Assembly (NCBI RefSeq): GCF_029577735.1
Contig: NZ_JARQTO010000010.1
Span: forward strand, 1 to 64,000
DNA: 64,000 nt
Reading direction: 5' to 3'
Origin: Exercitatus varius
Lineage (GTDB): Bacteria; Pseudomonadota; Gammaproteobacteria; Enterobacterales; Pasteurellaceae
The translations under genes and the position numbers were made by a program. The notes beneath the pieces are model-generated. The model did not search any database and was not told where the DNA came from. It saw only the letters and a list, made by a program, of their open reading frames with translations. Each line of letters opens with the position of its first letter. Position 1 is the stretch's first letter. Below are positions 35,541 to 45,223 of this stretch, in pieces.

Positions 35541-36697
35541 CAGCTTTCGTTCTCCGCTATTTCATCTAAAACATTCAACAATTCGCGTCCGAATTCGGCC
35601 CGCCAGCCCCGTAATAAATCCGGTAATTTATCCGGATTTTTGCCTTTAAGCCAAACCCATTTCATTAAGCTTTCCAGACTTCGCTTGCCGGCAATAATTT
35701 CCGGCGCCAAATCCGTCGGCGCAACGGCTTTTAATTTTTGCTGTAACGCCTTTAAAGCGGATTTATAACGAGGATCTTCCGACAATCGTCGAATAGCGGC
35801 GGGATAAGCCTGCTCCGGTTGTTCCGCCGCTTGCGCCACTAAATTCAGCATTTTTTTACCGTGAATACGAATTTCGTGCGGATGAAGTCCCAACTCCGAC
35901 AACGCCGACATATGCTGCGGCGCATTTTTTGCTACCGCCCATAAACTTTCGTTGCGCACCACAAAATTGAGGGCAAGATCGCGCTTCACCGCTTCTTCCT
36001 GGCGCCATTTCGCCAGTAATTTCAACCGCATTAAAGCTTGCGGTTCCAGTCGCCACGCGTTCGGCACATTTAAGTAAGCCGATTCCGCATCTTTTTCCCG
36101 TAATTGTTTTTCCAGCAATAAATGACAATCAAATTCGACCGCACTTTGCCAGCGGGTTTGCGCCAATTCCGCCGCCATTTTCCGATACAAAGGCAATAAA
36201 TACCACACGTCCGCCGCCGCATAACGTAATTGCTTTTCCGATAACGGACGGGCAAGCCAGTCGGTGCGCGTGGCGTCTTTGTCAATTTGCAAAGCGAAAT
36301 AATGCCGGATCAGCGTGGCCAATCCGGTGGAATTCGGAAAAGCTAAAAATCCCGCTATGATTTGCGTATCGACAATCGGTTGCGGCAATTGCTGAAAATA
36401 ACAGGAAAACACTTCCAAATCCTCGTAGCAAGCGTGCAGCACTTTGATGACGTTTGTATCCGCCAGCAAAGCGATAAAAGGCGAAAAATCCGTAATGGTC
36501 GTGGGATCAATCAGGCTTACTTGGTCGCCGTCGTATAACTGAATCAGTCCTAATTTGGGGTAATAACTTCTGACCCGAATAAATTCGGTGTCCAACGCGA
36601 CCGCACTTTTCCGTTGCGCCCGTTCGCATGCGGTTTTCAGCGCATCATCGCCGGTAATAAGATGAAAACTCGGTAAATTCTGGATTTCTTTGATCAT
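35540..36697 (-). CDS. rnd: Ribonuclease D
   Basis: 385 residues. 3'-5' exoribonuclease of the DEDDy class acting in tRNA 3' maturation. Exo I motif ALDTEFIRVRSYYP (acidic residues at 36 and 38), exo II HACYEDLEVF, exo III YAAADVWYLLPLY. HRDC domains follow (about 210-290 and the C-terminal region). Order yoaA-tsaB-yeaY-fadD-rnd equals that of E. coli. Confidence 0.96.
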   Translation of the reverse strand: MIKEIQNLPSFHLITGDDALKTACERAQRKSAVALDTEFIRVRSYYPKLGLIQLYDGDQVSLIDPTTITDFSPFIALLADTNVIKVLHACYEDLEVFSCYFQQLPQPIVDTQIIAGFLAFPNSTGLATLIRHYFALQIDKDATRTDWLARPLSEKQLRYAAADVWYLLPLYRKMAAELAQTRWQSAVEFDCHLLLEKQLREKDAESAYLNVPNAWRLEPQALMRLKLLAKWRQEEAVKRDLALNFVVRNESLWAVAKNAPQHMSALSELGLHPHEIRIHGKKMLNLVAQAAEQPEQAYPAAIRRLSEDPRYKSALKALQQKLKAVAPTDLAPEIIAGKRSLESLMKWVWLKGKNPDKLPDLLRGWRAEFGRELLNVLDEIAENES

Positions 36698-36740
36698 TTA
36701 TTATCTCAAGGTTTTTCGTTTTACAATCACTTAAATAACA

Positions 36741-36762
36741 ATGCACGTTCGGAAACGTGCAT
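36741..36762 (-). terminator. Terminator of fadD
   Basis: ATGCACGTT, loop TCCG, AACGTGCAT on the minus strand, then TGTTATTT. Strong 9-bp stem, short T-run, in the 71-bp gap before rnd. Confidence 0.7.
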
Positions 36763-36768
36763 GTTTGG

Positions 36769-38457
36769 TTAATTTTTCATTCGTTTATTGATTTCTTCAT
36801 CGCGCAACACGCGTCGCAATATTTTGCCCACATTGGATTTCGGTAGTTCGTCGCGAAATTCGATTTCCTTCGGCACTTTATAACCGGTTAAATGCTGACG
36901 GCAATGGGCTTTCAATTCCTCTTTGGTCAGTCCCGGATCTTTTTTTACCACGAAAATTTTAATGGTTTCCCCCGAAACGGGATGAGGTATGCCCACCGCC
37001 ACTACTTCCGCGACCTTATAATTCAGCATCACCACATCTTCAATTTCATTCGGATAAACATTAAAGCCGGAAACTAAAATCATGTCTTTTTTGCGATCCA
37101 CAATGCGCATAACGCCTTTTTCATTCATGGTCACAATATCGCCGGTCGCCAGCCAACCGTCTTTTAGCACTTCGGCGGTGGCTTCGGGCCGCTGCCAGTA
37201 ACCTTTCATCACCTGTTCGCCTTTCACCCAAAGTTCGCCCGATTCGCCCAAGGGCGCGTTTTCACCGGCTTCGGTAACAATGCGCACATCCGTATTCGGT
37301 ACCGGCGAACCGATACTGCCGTCGTGCACCAGGCTGTTCACGTTTGATGCCGCCACCAATGGGGAACATTCGGTTAATCCGTAACCCTCGATAATATTAC
37401 TACCGGTTAATTCATGCCAGCGGGTTGCAATAGCTTGCTGCACCGCCATACCGCCGCCCACGCTTAATTTCAACGCGGAAAAATCCACTTCTTTGAAATT
37501 TTCGTTATTCAACAAGGCGTTAAACAAAGTATTCACACCGGTAAAGGCGACAAAACGGTGTTTTTTCATTTCTTTTACCAAGCCGTCAATATCCCGCGGA
37601 TTGGTAATTAACACCGCTGTCACGCCCAGCTCGATAAACAGCAGACAATTTACGCTGACAGCAAAAATATGATACAGCGGCAACGGCAGAATCGCTTTAC
37701 GCTGACGCGAACGATCGCCGATAAAAGGAATGGCAATCCATGCACACTGCATCACACTGGCAATCAAATTACCGTGAGACAACATCGCACCTTTCGCCAC
37801 GCCGGTGGTGCCGCCCGTATACTGGAGCATGGCTAAATCGTCACGTTCCAAATCGGGACGCACATATTGGCGTTGTTTGCCGATACTCAGCACTTCGCGA
37901 AACGTTACCGCATGAGGTAATTTATATTTCGGTACCAGTTTTTTCACGTATTTCACCACGAAATTCACCAGCGTACGCTTACCGAAAGAAAGCTGATCGC
38001 CCATTCGGGTCAGAATCACATGCTTAATTTCCGTATTAAACACGATTTTTTCCAGAGTCGAAGCGAAATTGGAAACCACTACGATGGCTTTTGCCCCGCT
38101 GTCCTGCAACTGATGTTCCAGTTCGCGCGGAGTATAGAGCGGGTTGACGTTCACCGCAATAAGCCCGGCGCGCAAAATCCCGAATAAAGAAATCGGATAT
38201 TGCAGTAAATTGGGCATCATCAACGCCACGCGTTCACCGGCTTTCAGTTTTAATTCGTTCTGCAGATAAGCGGCAAAAGCGCGGCTGCGTTCTTCCAGTT
38301 TACGAAAGGTTAAAACCTGTCCCATATTAATATAAGCGGGGCGATCCGGATGCTCGCGTACCGCTTTATCAAACATATCCAACAGATTACGATATTTTTT
38401 TGTATCAATTTCCGTATCCGAACCTGCCGGATAATTCTGATACCACAATTTTTCCAT
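36769..38457 (-). CDS. fadD: Long-chain fatty-acid CoA ligase
   Basis: 562 residues, like E. coli FadD (561). Activates exogenous fatty acids to acyl-CoA at the inner face of the membrane. AMP-binding P-loop YTGGTTGVAKGA at 213-224, GYGLTECSP, GWLATGDI and the C-terminal KDMILVSGFNVYPNEIED with the fatty-acid-signature region. Flanked by rnd and the Slp-family lipoprotein gene as in E. coli. Confidence 0.95.
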   Translation of the reverse strand: MEKLWYQNYPAGSDTEIDTKKYRNLLDMFDKAVREHPDRPAYINMGQVLTFRKLEERSRAFAAYLQNELKLKAGERVALMMPNLLQYPISLFGILRAGLIAVNVNPLYTPRELEHQLQDSGAKAIVVVSNFASTLEKIVFNTEIKHVILTRMGDQLSFGKRTLVNFVVKYVKKLVPKYKLPHAVTFREVLSIGKQRQYVRPDLERDDLAMLQYTGGTTGVAKGAMLSHGNLIASVMQCAWIAIPFIGDRSRQRKAILPLPLYHIFAVSVNCLLFIELGVTAVLITNPRDIDGLVKEMKKHRFVAFTGVNTLFNALLNNENFKEVDFSALKLSVGGGMAVQQAIATRWHELTGSNIIEGYGLTECSPLVAASNVNSLVHDGSIGSPVPNTDVRIVTEAGENAPLGESGELWVKGEQVMKGYWQRPEATAEVLKDGWLATGDIVTMNEKGVMRIVDRKKDMILVSGFNVYPNEIEDVVMLNYKVAEVVAVGIPHPVSGETIKIFVVKKDPGLTKEELKAHCRQHLTGYKVPKEIEFRDELPKSNVGKILRRVLRDEEINKRMKN

Positions 38458-38496
38458 AGATAACTCGACGTCCCTTTACTTTTAATTTTGTTCTAT

Positions 38497-39116
38497 TTAT
38501 CGCAATATGGTGCGGACTCTCGGTTCCCGATGCCAGAAACCGCCGTAATATCCCCATCTCGGACCGAATCCGTAATAAAAATCGTCCCAATAAGGATCAT
38601 AATAATATTCCTGCGTCAGTTGCCAGCGCTTAAACGCCGCCGCACTCACCACCGGAAAAGCATAATCCGCCTGATCGATTTTACCCTGTTCTTGGCCCGT
38701 TAACCGGCCTTTCACCGTAATGTATTGATTTTTCAGGCTTTCCGGATCCACAAAACCGGGCAGATAAGCAATAAAGCGCCCGTCCGTCGGCCCGTCCCAC
38801 ACCGGTTTGGCCGAAAAACCGCTTACCGGCAGGCTCATAACTTCCACTTTGGTTTGATTTTTTAACGCCTGAGCCGACAGAATTTTACCGCCCAAACGCA
38901 CAATCCGGCAGCGGCAAGTATAATCGTCCGCTTCAATTTTGTTGAGTTGCTGAATGGTAAATTCGTCTTTTTCCAATCCCTGCGGCGGTGAAACGCAGGC
39001 GGCCAGGAAAAGTGCGGTCAAAAANNAAAAAGCAACGTTTTTTTCGCACCCGCCACAGGGACAAAAAACCGAATCGTGCCGTTCGTTGCAGACCCAATAT
39101 TCATACCGTTTTTCAT
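38497..39116 (-). CDS. Slp-family outer-membrane lipoprotein (YeaY-like), with assembly gap
   Basis: Uninterrupted frame from about 39021 down to 38497, containing LTALFLAAC (lipobox LAAC) and CVSPPQGLEKDEFTIQQLN; the remainder matches Slp/YeaY lipoproteins (TRCRIVRLGG-like CRCRIVRLGGKI, FIAYLPGFVDPES, ITVKGRLTGQEQGKIDQADY). NN at 39025-39026 breaks the N-terminus. If the twelve positions TTTTTNNTTTTT are really seven T, as in the repeat at 42782-42788, the frame continues to ATG at 39116, which has the ribosome site AAGGAGA. This yields 204 residues with an N-terminal extension MKNGMNIGSATNGTIRFFVP ahead of the signal core KKTLLFLTALFLAAC. Role unknown. Neighbours fadD and tsaB as in E. coli. 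Confidence 0.82.
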
Positions 39117-39160
39117 ACTTTCTCCTTATCTTACCGATAACGAAAAAAATCCACCCGCCG

Positions 39161-39877
39161 TTAACTCCGTCCCGGCAATTTTTTCCATGTCACTTCATTA
39201 CGCAGGTAAACCGGTTCGATATCCGCCGCGTTCAGTAGCCGCTTTTGATGCCACATGGGGATCGCCAAGCTCAACATATATTGAGCGGAAGGCAAATCAA
39301 TGCCCGATTGGCGGTTTAAGCCGGCTAATTGCGGATATGCCGCCCAGCCCGTGCCGACGGTTTGCCAATCGTCATCAAGCTTTGCAAGCTGTTCCGCCAC
39401 CCGTTCCGGCGAGCAAACCCGTTCGCTGATGACGGGTTGCCATTGCAAAAACTCGCCGAATTTCTCCCGCACTTTTTCCGCTTTTAAGCAGGAAAAATAC
39501 ACTTCGTTCATCCGCGCATCAATGGCGGCAAGCACTTTCGTCGCCTGCAGTTTTTCGTAAGCCGCCTGCGCCATAGCGGTTAAATTCGACACCGCGATCA
39601 CCGGCAAATCGGCTCCCAGCGCCAATCCCTGCGTGATGCCCGTGCCGACGCGAACGCCGGTAAAACTGCCCGGGCCGCGCCCGAAAACTAAGGCATCCAC
39701 CTGATTTAAACGAATGCCCGAAGCGGCTAAAATTTCATCCACCATCGGCAAAATACGTTTGGTGTGGCTTCGTTGCGCCGTTTCGTCCAAATGCGTTTTT
39801 TCGCCTTGATGCAATAATGCGACCGAACAGGCTTCCGTTGACGTATCCAACGCCAACAAGGTTAAATTTTTCATCAT
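39161..39877 (-). CDS. tsaB: tRNA t6A-modification protein TsaB
   Basis: 238 residues. ASKHA-fold partner of TsaD in making threonylcarbamoyladenosine-37 in ANN-decoding tRNAs. Motifs: LLALDTSTEACSVAL, RSHTKRILPMVDEIL, VFGRGPGSFTGVRVG and GLALGADLPVIAVSNL. C-terminus EPVYLRNEVTWKKLPG. Four bp after yoaA, probably cotranscribed. Confidence 0.95.
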   Translation of the reverse strand: MMKNLTLLALDTSTEACSVALLHQGEKTHLDETAQRSHTKRILPMVDEILAASGIRLNQVDALVFGRGPGSFTGVRVGTGITQGLALGADLPVIAVSNLTAMAQAAYEKLQATKVLAAIDARMNEVYFSCLKAEKVREKFGEFLQWQPVISERVCSPERVAEQLAKLDDDWQTVGTGWAAYPQLAGLNRQSGIDLPSAQYMLSLAIPMWHQKRLLNAADIEPVYLRNEVTWKKLPGRS

Positions 39878-39881
39878 ATTG

Positions 39882-41807
39882 CTATTTTTGTAATTGTTGT
39901 AAGAATTCTATCACTTTCTTTAAATCGCGGGTACGCTTGGCGTTCGGCAGACTCTTTAAGAAGGTCTCGCCATAATTCCGATTGACCAAACGACTGTCAC
40001 AAATAATCACCGCGCCTTTGTCCGTCACATCGCGGATAAGGCGCCCGACGCCCTGTTTCAGCGCGATAACCGCTTCAGGAATCTGGATATCGCTGAAAGG
40101 CTCGCCGCCCTGTAACTTACAGTCTTCAATGCGAGCTTTTAATAAAGGTTCGTCAGGCGAAGTAAAAGGCAGTTTATCGATAATGACCAACGATAACGCA
40201 TCGCCGCGCACATCCACACCTTCCCAAAAGCTGGAGGTCGCCACCAGCACGCTGTGTTCTTCCTGAACAAATTGTTCCAGCAGTTTGCCTTTGCTGGTTT
40301 CGCCCTGTAACAAAACGGAAAGCCGGCTGTGTTCGCGGAAATATTCCGCTAATCCGCGCATCATAAAATATGAAGTGCAAAGGACAAAACAACGCCCTTT
40401 GTTGGCTTCAATCACCGGCAGCAACATTTCGCCCAACTGCACGAGGGTGTGTTCCTGATTGCTGCTTGGCAAATAGCGCGGCACGCATAATAACGCCTGT
40501 TCGGGATAATTAAACGGGCTTTGCAACACTTTTTGTTCCGCCTGCCGAATTCCTAATCGCCGGCAAAAATGGTCAAAGGTTCCGCCTACTTCCAAAGTGG
40601 CGGAAGTAAAGATCCAGGTGCGATCCCGTTCGCTAATTTTCTCGCCGAATTTGTCCGATACCGTCAACGGCGTAATATGCAAACCGAATTGGCGGTTAAA
40701 GGTTTCATACCAGTAACAATACCCCGTCACCGAAAGATCCGACAGGCGGTGAAGCTGCAATTTGACGGCGGCAATGCGTTCGTAAATACTGTCCAGCGTT
40801 TGCGAACGCCCTAGCGCCAGTTTGATCACTTCCGCCGTAAAATCCAATTTTTCCGTTAAAAATTCGAAGCCTTTTTTGACCGCACTTTGGCTAAATAATT
40901 CGCGTAAATTGCCGCGCTGATTGCCTTCCCCCAACAGCAAGCGGAAATCCTGCACGATTTTCATCAAATGCTCCGCCGCCACGCCGAGTTGTTGCATATC
41001 CTTCACTTCGGTGCGATAGACAATTTGGATGTCTTTGCAAATATCGAACAGCTGGCGCGAAGTCAGCGATTGTCCGAAATACTGGCTGGCAATATCGGGC
41101 AATTGATGGGCTTCGTCAAAAATAATCACTTCCGCATGGGGAATTAATTCGCCGAATCCGCTTTCTTTCACCGCCATATCGACACAAAACAAATGATGGT
41201 TCACCACCACTAAATCCGCCGCCAACGCCCGTTTTCTCGCTAACGCCACATAACAATCGTTATAATTCGGGCAATCGCTGCCGAGGCAACTTTCCGTCGT
41301 GCTGGTTAATTGCGGAAAAATCGGACTGTCTTCCGGCAAGGTAGTGCATTCGCTTAAATCGCCGGTTTGGGTGGAATTATTCCACGCTCTCACCTTAGAC
41401 AAATCCGCCAGCACCGATTTATCGCCCAACACGCCTTGAGCAATCACCTGATCCAACCGTTCCAGACACAAATAATTCGCCCGACCTTTCAATAAGGCGA
41501 TTTTGCCGGAATAACCCAACGCCGTTTTGATTGCCGGCAAATCGCGATTAAACAGTTGATCCTGTAAATTCTTCGAACCGGTAGAAATAATGGTTTTCTT
41601 TTTTGCCAATAACGCAGGAGCCAAATATGCAAACGTCTTACCGGTGCCGGTGCCGGCTTCCACCACCAATACGCCTTTAGATTCAATCGCATTTCCGACC
41701 GCAGTTGCCATTTCCAACTGTTCCCGGCGGGGACGAAAACCTTTTATATAGCGGCTTAATTCTCCGTTATCGGAAAAAACCTGAATTATTTGCTGTTGTT
41801 CTACCAT
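39882..41807 (-). CDS. yoaA: XPD/DinG-family ATP-dependent DNA helicase YoaA
   Basis: 641 residues from ATG at 41807. ATG at 41825 is an in-frame alternative with no ribosome site. 5'-3' helicase of superfamily 2, linked in E. coli to damage tolerance together with HolC. Walker A VEAGTGTGKT, DEAH box IIFDEAHQLPD, a cysteine cluster (CLERLD to CLGSDCPNYNDC) placed as in iron-sulfur XPD/DinG helicases, and C-terminal motifs SSFWEGVDVRGDALS and QGVGRLIR. Located next to tsaB as in E. coli. Confidence 0.93.
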   Translation of the reverse strand: MVEQQQIIQVFSDNGELSRYIKGFRPRREQLEMATAVGNAIESKGVLVVEAGTGTGKTFAYLAPALLAKKKTIISTGSKNLQDQLFNRDLPAIKTALGYSGKIALLKGRANYLCLERLDQVIAQGVLGDKSVLADLSKVRAWNNSTQTGDLSECTTLPEDSPIFPQLTSTTESCLGSDCPNYNDCYVALARKRALAADLVVVNHHLFCVDMAVKESGFGELIPHAEVIIFDEAHQLPDIASQYFGQSLTSRQLFDICKDIQIVYRTEVKDMQQLGVAAEHLMKIVQDFRLLLGEGNQRGNLRELFSQSAVKKGFEFLTEKLDFTAEVIKLALGRSQTLDSIYERIAAVKLQLHRLSDLSVTGYCYWYETFNRQFGLHITPLTVSDKFGEKISERDRTWIFTSATLEVGGTFDHFCRRLGIRQAEQKVLQSPFNYPEQALLCVPRYLPSSNQEHTLVQLGEMLLPVIEANKGRCFVLCTSYFMMRGLAEYFREHSRLSVLLQGETSKGKLLEQFVQEEHSVLVATSSFWEGVDVRGDALSLVIIDKLPFTSPDEPLLKARIEDCKLQGGEPFSDIQIPEAVIALKQGVGRLIRDVTDKGAVIICDSRLVNRNYGETFLKSLPNAKRTRDLKKVIEFLQQLQK

Positions 41808-41891
41808 TCTGTTCCGTTTCGGCATAATATTGGCATAATATTTAGGGCGTGATTGTATCAGATTTTGCTCCGGAAAATAGAAGGACTAACG

Positions 41892-42695
41892 ATGAAACGT
41901 AAATTTATTCGACACATTGATACCGGCATTTCCCTTTATCAATATAATGACATCCCCGTCATTGAAGCGGAACATGCCGTCGGCTCGGCCAAAATCGCCC
42001 TGCAAGGCGCACATTTATTGAGTTGGAAGCCGGCCGGCGCACAACATGACGTGCTGTGGCTGAGCGAAATCGAGCCGTTCAAAGCGGGCAGCGCCATTCG
42101 CGGCGGCATACCGGTTTGTTTTCCCTGGTTTAACAATGCGGGAACACCGGCGCACGGTTACGCCCGAATCTCGCTGTGGGAATTAACGTCCCATCAAATC
42201 GCACCGGATTCGTTTCAACTCACATTTACGCTGATTCATGAAAAACAAACCGTCGCCACACTCACCATGATCTTTAGCGCCGATTGTCAACTTGTCTTTA
42301 CCAATCTGACGGGACAGGAAGCGCAAATTGCCTTGCATAGTTATTTCAAGGTAGGCGATATTCATCGTACGGAACTGTTGAATCTGCCGAACTCCGCCTT
42401 TAATTCACTCACTCAACGGCAGGAAAACGTGCCCGTTCCGCGAATCATCCGGGAAAATGTAGATTGTATTTATAGCGCCGAAGCGGGCGCCACAATTATT
42501 GCGGATAAAGCGTATCAACGTCATATTGAGATAGAACACCAAAATGCCGGCGATATTGTGGTATGGAATCCGTGGCATAAAACCACCGGCAATATGAGTG
42601 AAAGCGGTTATCAAACCATGATTTGCGTGGAAACCGCAAGAATCCGGCAGCCGATTCATCAGGAATCGGTAGGGGTGATTATTCGCGTTAAATAA
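41892..42695 (+). CDS. D-hexose-6-phosphate mutarotase (YeaD-like)
   Basis: 267 residues from ATG at 41892 with AGAAGGACTAACG upstream. A longer in-frame start at 41853 lacks support. Aldose-1-epimerase superfamily, YeaD branch: GAHLLSWKPAGAQHDVLWLSE, AIRGGIPVCFPWF, HGYARISLWEL, LHSYFKVGDI and VVWNPWHKTTGNMSE, with the catalytic His and Glu region. Interconverts anomers of glucose-6-phosphate type sugars in the cytoplasm. Divergent from yoaA and followed by a copy of the three-hairpin repeat. Confidence 0.9.
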   Translation: MKRKFIRHIDTGISLYQYNDIPVIEAEHAVGSAKIALQGAHLLSWKPAGAQHDVLWLSEIEPFKAGSAIRGGIPVCFPWFNNAGTPAHGYARISLWELTSHQIAPDSFQLTFTLIHEKQTVATLTMIFSADCQLVFTNLTGQEAQIALHSYFKVGDIHRTELLNLPNSAFNSLTQRQENVPVPRIIRENVDCIYSAEAGATIIADKAYQRHIEIEHQNAGDIVVWNPWHKTTGNMSESGYQTMICVETARIRQPIHQESVGVIIRVK

Positions 42696-42704
42696 AAAAC
42701 CCGG

Positions 42705-42801
42705 CTTTTTTATGCGTAACCGCCAGTGCGATTACTTATGGCTTCGCCACCGTTGGCAAAGCCAACGTTCAAAAAACGTTGCTTTTTTTGACCGCACTTT
42801 T
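42705..42801 (+). repeat. Three-hairpin dispersed repeat, copy A
   Basis: Contains GTAACCGC-CAGT-GCGATTAC (one mismatch), GGCTTCGCCA-CCGT-TGGCAAAGCC, CAACGTT-CAAAA-AACGTTG, then GCTTTTTTTGACCGCACTTTT, which carries the uptake signal. Same order and nearly the same bases as 54298-54407 and, inverted, 48499-48615. Lies 10 bp past the mutarotase stop. In the frame matching lolA it is open but has no start codon. Confidence 0.9.
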
Positions 42802-42809
42802 ATGCTTCG

Positions 42810-43766
42810 TTAAAGCCAGCCTAACTGAGAAAGAATGATCAAGCCTAAAGAAGAGGCGAATGCCGAACCGATAGTGGTGATGCCGATAATATTCGCCACC
42901 GTAACGCCGTTGCCGCCCATGCCGCGCACCATAGCGTAGGTGGCGGCCGCCAGCGGCGTGGTGGTCATCAGCAACACAATGCCTAATTCCATGCCGAATA
43001 TGCCAAATAAACGGGATATGGCAATCATTACCGCCGGAGCGACAATCAACCGCCCGATCACGCCCCAGGAAATGACGCGGGAGCCCCATCCCATGGTTTT
43101 AAAATTAATGGTCGCGCCGGTACAGATTAAGGCTAACGGCAAAGTAATATTGGCTAAATGATGCCCGGTGGAAACCACGGCTTCCGGCAGCGGAACGGCA
43201 AAAAAATTCATCGCCAGTCCGGACACAATCCCGATAATCAGCGGATTCTTTAAAATATTGAAAAACACGGCGGAGAACCGGACTTTTGTACTAGAAAGCG
43301 AACGGGTAATGGTAATCACGCCGTAAATGTTATACAGAAAAATCAGAACGGCGGAATAAATGGACGCCGGCGCAAACGCGGCGTTTCCATAGGCGTTAAC
43401 GCAAAACGCCAAACCTAAAATGCCGTTGTTTCCGCGAAAAACCGACTGAACGAAAGTGCAACGCTCGCGCTTTTCCGCAATAAATTTACCGGCGAAAATT
43501 TCGGCCGAAACAAACAAAAAGGTCGTGCCGAGAAAGGCCACTATAATCAATGGCAGCTGGCCGGCATAATCGATTTTTGAATCGTATACGTTGAAAAACA
43601 ACAATAACGGCAAAGTAAGATTAAAGATTAAACGGGTCGCTTTTTCACAAAAAGCATCATCCAGAAACTGGCGCCGCCGCAATACCATGCCGATGAGCAA
43701 CAACAGCAAAGTCGGCAACGTGACATTCACGGAAAATATCAGAGAAGAAAGAAAATCACTATTCAT
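42810..43766 (-). CDS. AEC-family transporter (auxin efflux carrier type)
   Basis: 318 residues from ATG at 43766 with AAGG upstream. An earlier in-frame ATG at 43802 lies within the serS terminator region. About 10 hydrophobic segments in two halves: VTLPTLLLLLIGMVLRRRQFL, FNLTLPLLLFFNVYDSK, then ICTGATINFKTMGWGSR and MTTTPLAAATYAMVRGMGGNG. The AEC family moves small organic acids (malate, malonate) or other solutes. Substrate not known. Convergent with the mutarotase gene, with repeat copy A between. Confidence 0.9.
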   Translation of the reverse strand: MNSDFLSSLIFSVNVTLPTLLLLLIGMVLRRRQFLDDAFCEKATRLIFNLTLPLLLFFNVYDSKIDYAGQLPLIIVAFLGTTFLFVSAEIFAGKFIAEKRERCTFVQSVFRGNNGILGLAFCVNAYGNAAFAPASIYSAVLIFLYNIYGVITITRSLSSTKVRFSAVFFNILKNPLIIGIVSGLAMNFFAVPLPEAVVSTGHHLANITLPLALICTGATINFKTMGWGSRVISWGVIGRLIVAPAVMIAISRLFGIFGMELGIVLLMTTTPLAAATYAMVRGMGGNGVTVANIIGITTIGSAFASSLGLIILSQLGWL

Positions 43767-43796
43767 AAGCCTTGCCGCTTGAAAGAACGGATAAAA

Positions 43797-43830
43797 AAAC
43801 AAAACCCCGGTTTGTTAACCAGGGCTTTTT
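43797..43830 (-). terminator. Terminator of serS
   Basis: Minus strand GCCCTGGTT, loop AACA, AACCGGGG, then TTTTGTTTTTTT, 10 bp past the serS stop. Stem contains one G-T pair. Confidence 0.85.
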
Positions 43831-43840
43831 CACGCTAAAA

Positions 43841-45130
43841 TTATCGACGGATTACGTCAACTCCGCCCATGTAAGGACGTAAAACTTCCGGCACCGTGAT
43901 AGAACCGTCGGCATTCTGATAATTTTCCAGTACCGCCACCAAAGTGCGTCCTACGGCCAGTCCGGAACCGTTCAACGTGTGCACTAAACGCGGTTTTTTA
44001 TCGCCTTTGGCACGGCAGCGCGCCTGCATACGACGGGCCTGGAAATCCCACATATTGGAACAGGAGGAAATTTCACGGTAAGTATCCTGTGCCGGCAACC
44101 AGACTTCCAAATCATAAGTCTTGCAGGAACCGAAACCCATATCACCGGTACAAAGCAAAACTTTACGATACGGCAAATTCAATAACTGCAACACTTCTTC
44201 CGCGTGACCGGTCAATTCTTCCAAGGCTTCCATGGATTTTTCCGGCTCCACAATTTGCACCATTTCCACTTTGTCGAACTGATGCATACGAATTAAACCG
44301 CGGGTATCGCGACCGTATGAACCCGCTTCGGAACGGAAACAAGGCGTATGTGCGGTCATTTTTAACGGTAAATCTTCCGCATTCAGAATTTCATCGCGCA
44401 CTAAATTGGTCACCGGAACCTCGGCTGTCGGAATAAGCGCGTAAGGCTGCTCGCCTTCCAAAGCTTTGGTGTGAAACAAATCTTCGCCGAATTTCGGCAA
44501 CTGACCGGTTCCGTACAACGTCGCGTGGTTCACCAAATAAGGAACGTAAGTTTCCAAATAACCGTGTTTTTCCGTGTGAAGATCCAGCATAAACTGCGCT
44601 AATGCGCGGTGTAATTTGGCAATTTGACCTTTCATCACGGCAAACCGCGCACCGCTTAATTTCACCCCGGCGGCAAAATCCAGACCGTCAATATTTTCAC
44701 CCAGCGTCACATGATCTTTCACTTCAAAATCGAAGGTTCTCGGCGTTCCCCAACGGGAAACTTCCTGATTTTCCGTATCGTCTTTACCCAACGGTACCTC
44801 ATCCGCCGGAATGTTCGGAATCGTCAATAAAATGGTATTTAATTCGGCGGATACGTCGTCAAACAACGCTTTTGCCTGGGCCAATTCAATGCCTAAATGA
44901 TCCACTTCGTCCAATAAAGATTCGATATCTTCGCCGCGCGCTTTGGCGGCGCCGATAGCTTTGGAACGCAAATTACGCTCCGCCTGCAAAGTTTCGGTTT
45001 TCACCTGCAATGCTTTGCGTTGTTCTTCCAGTTCCTTTAATTGTTCCACATCCAGAATAAAATGACGCTTCTCTTTTAATTTTTGTGCGGTTTCTTCCAG
45101 ATTATTACGCAGTAAATTCGGATCGATCAT
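43841..45130 (-). CDS. serS: Seryl-tRNA synthetase
   Basis: 429 residues, E. coli 430. Class II synthetase: N-terminal coiled-coil arm (about 30-100; LKELEEQRKALQVKTETLQAE), motif 2 CFRSEAGSYGRDTRGLIRMHQFDKVE and motif 3 LNGSGLAVGRTLVAVLENYQ. Charges tRNA-Ser and tRNA-Sec. Downstream of rarA and nagA in the conserved lrp-ftsK-lolA-rarA-serS cluster, with nagA inserted. Confidence 0.97.
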   Translation of the reverse strand: MIDPNLLRNNLEETAQKLKEKRHFILDVEQLKELEEQRKALQVKTETLQAERNLRSKAIGAAKARGEDIESLLDEVDHLGIELAQAKALFDDVSAELNTILLTIPNIPADEVPLGKDDTENQEVSRWGTPRTFDFEVKDHVTLGENIDGLDFAAGVKLSGARFAVMKGQIAKLHRALAQFMLDLHTEKHGYLETYVPYLVNHATLYGTGQLPKFGEDLFHTKALEGEQPYALIPTAEVPVTNLVRDEILNAEDLPLKMTAHTPCFRSEAGSYGRDTRGLIRMHQFDKVEMVQIVEPEKSMEALEELTGHAEEVLQLLNLPYRKVLLCTGDMGFGSCKTYDLEVWLPAQDTYREISSCSNMWDFQARRMQARCRAKGDKKPRLVHTLNGSGLAVGRTLVAVLENYQNADGSITVPEVLRPYMGGVDVIRR

Positions 45131-45223
45131 GGCTACCTCAGTTCATTATTTGCAATAAAATATTTTTTTATTGTAACGGCATTCGGGCGAAAAATACAGG
45201 GTTCTTTGATAAATAGGCGGGAA

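Noticed and set aside
39021..39116. Reading the Slp-family gene as a pseudogene because of the frame break
   Set aside because: The break coincides with NN in a T-run; a seven-T run restores one frame from a good ribosome site.
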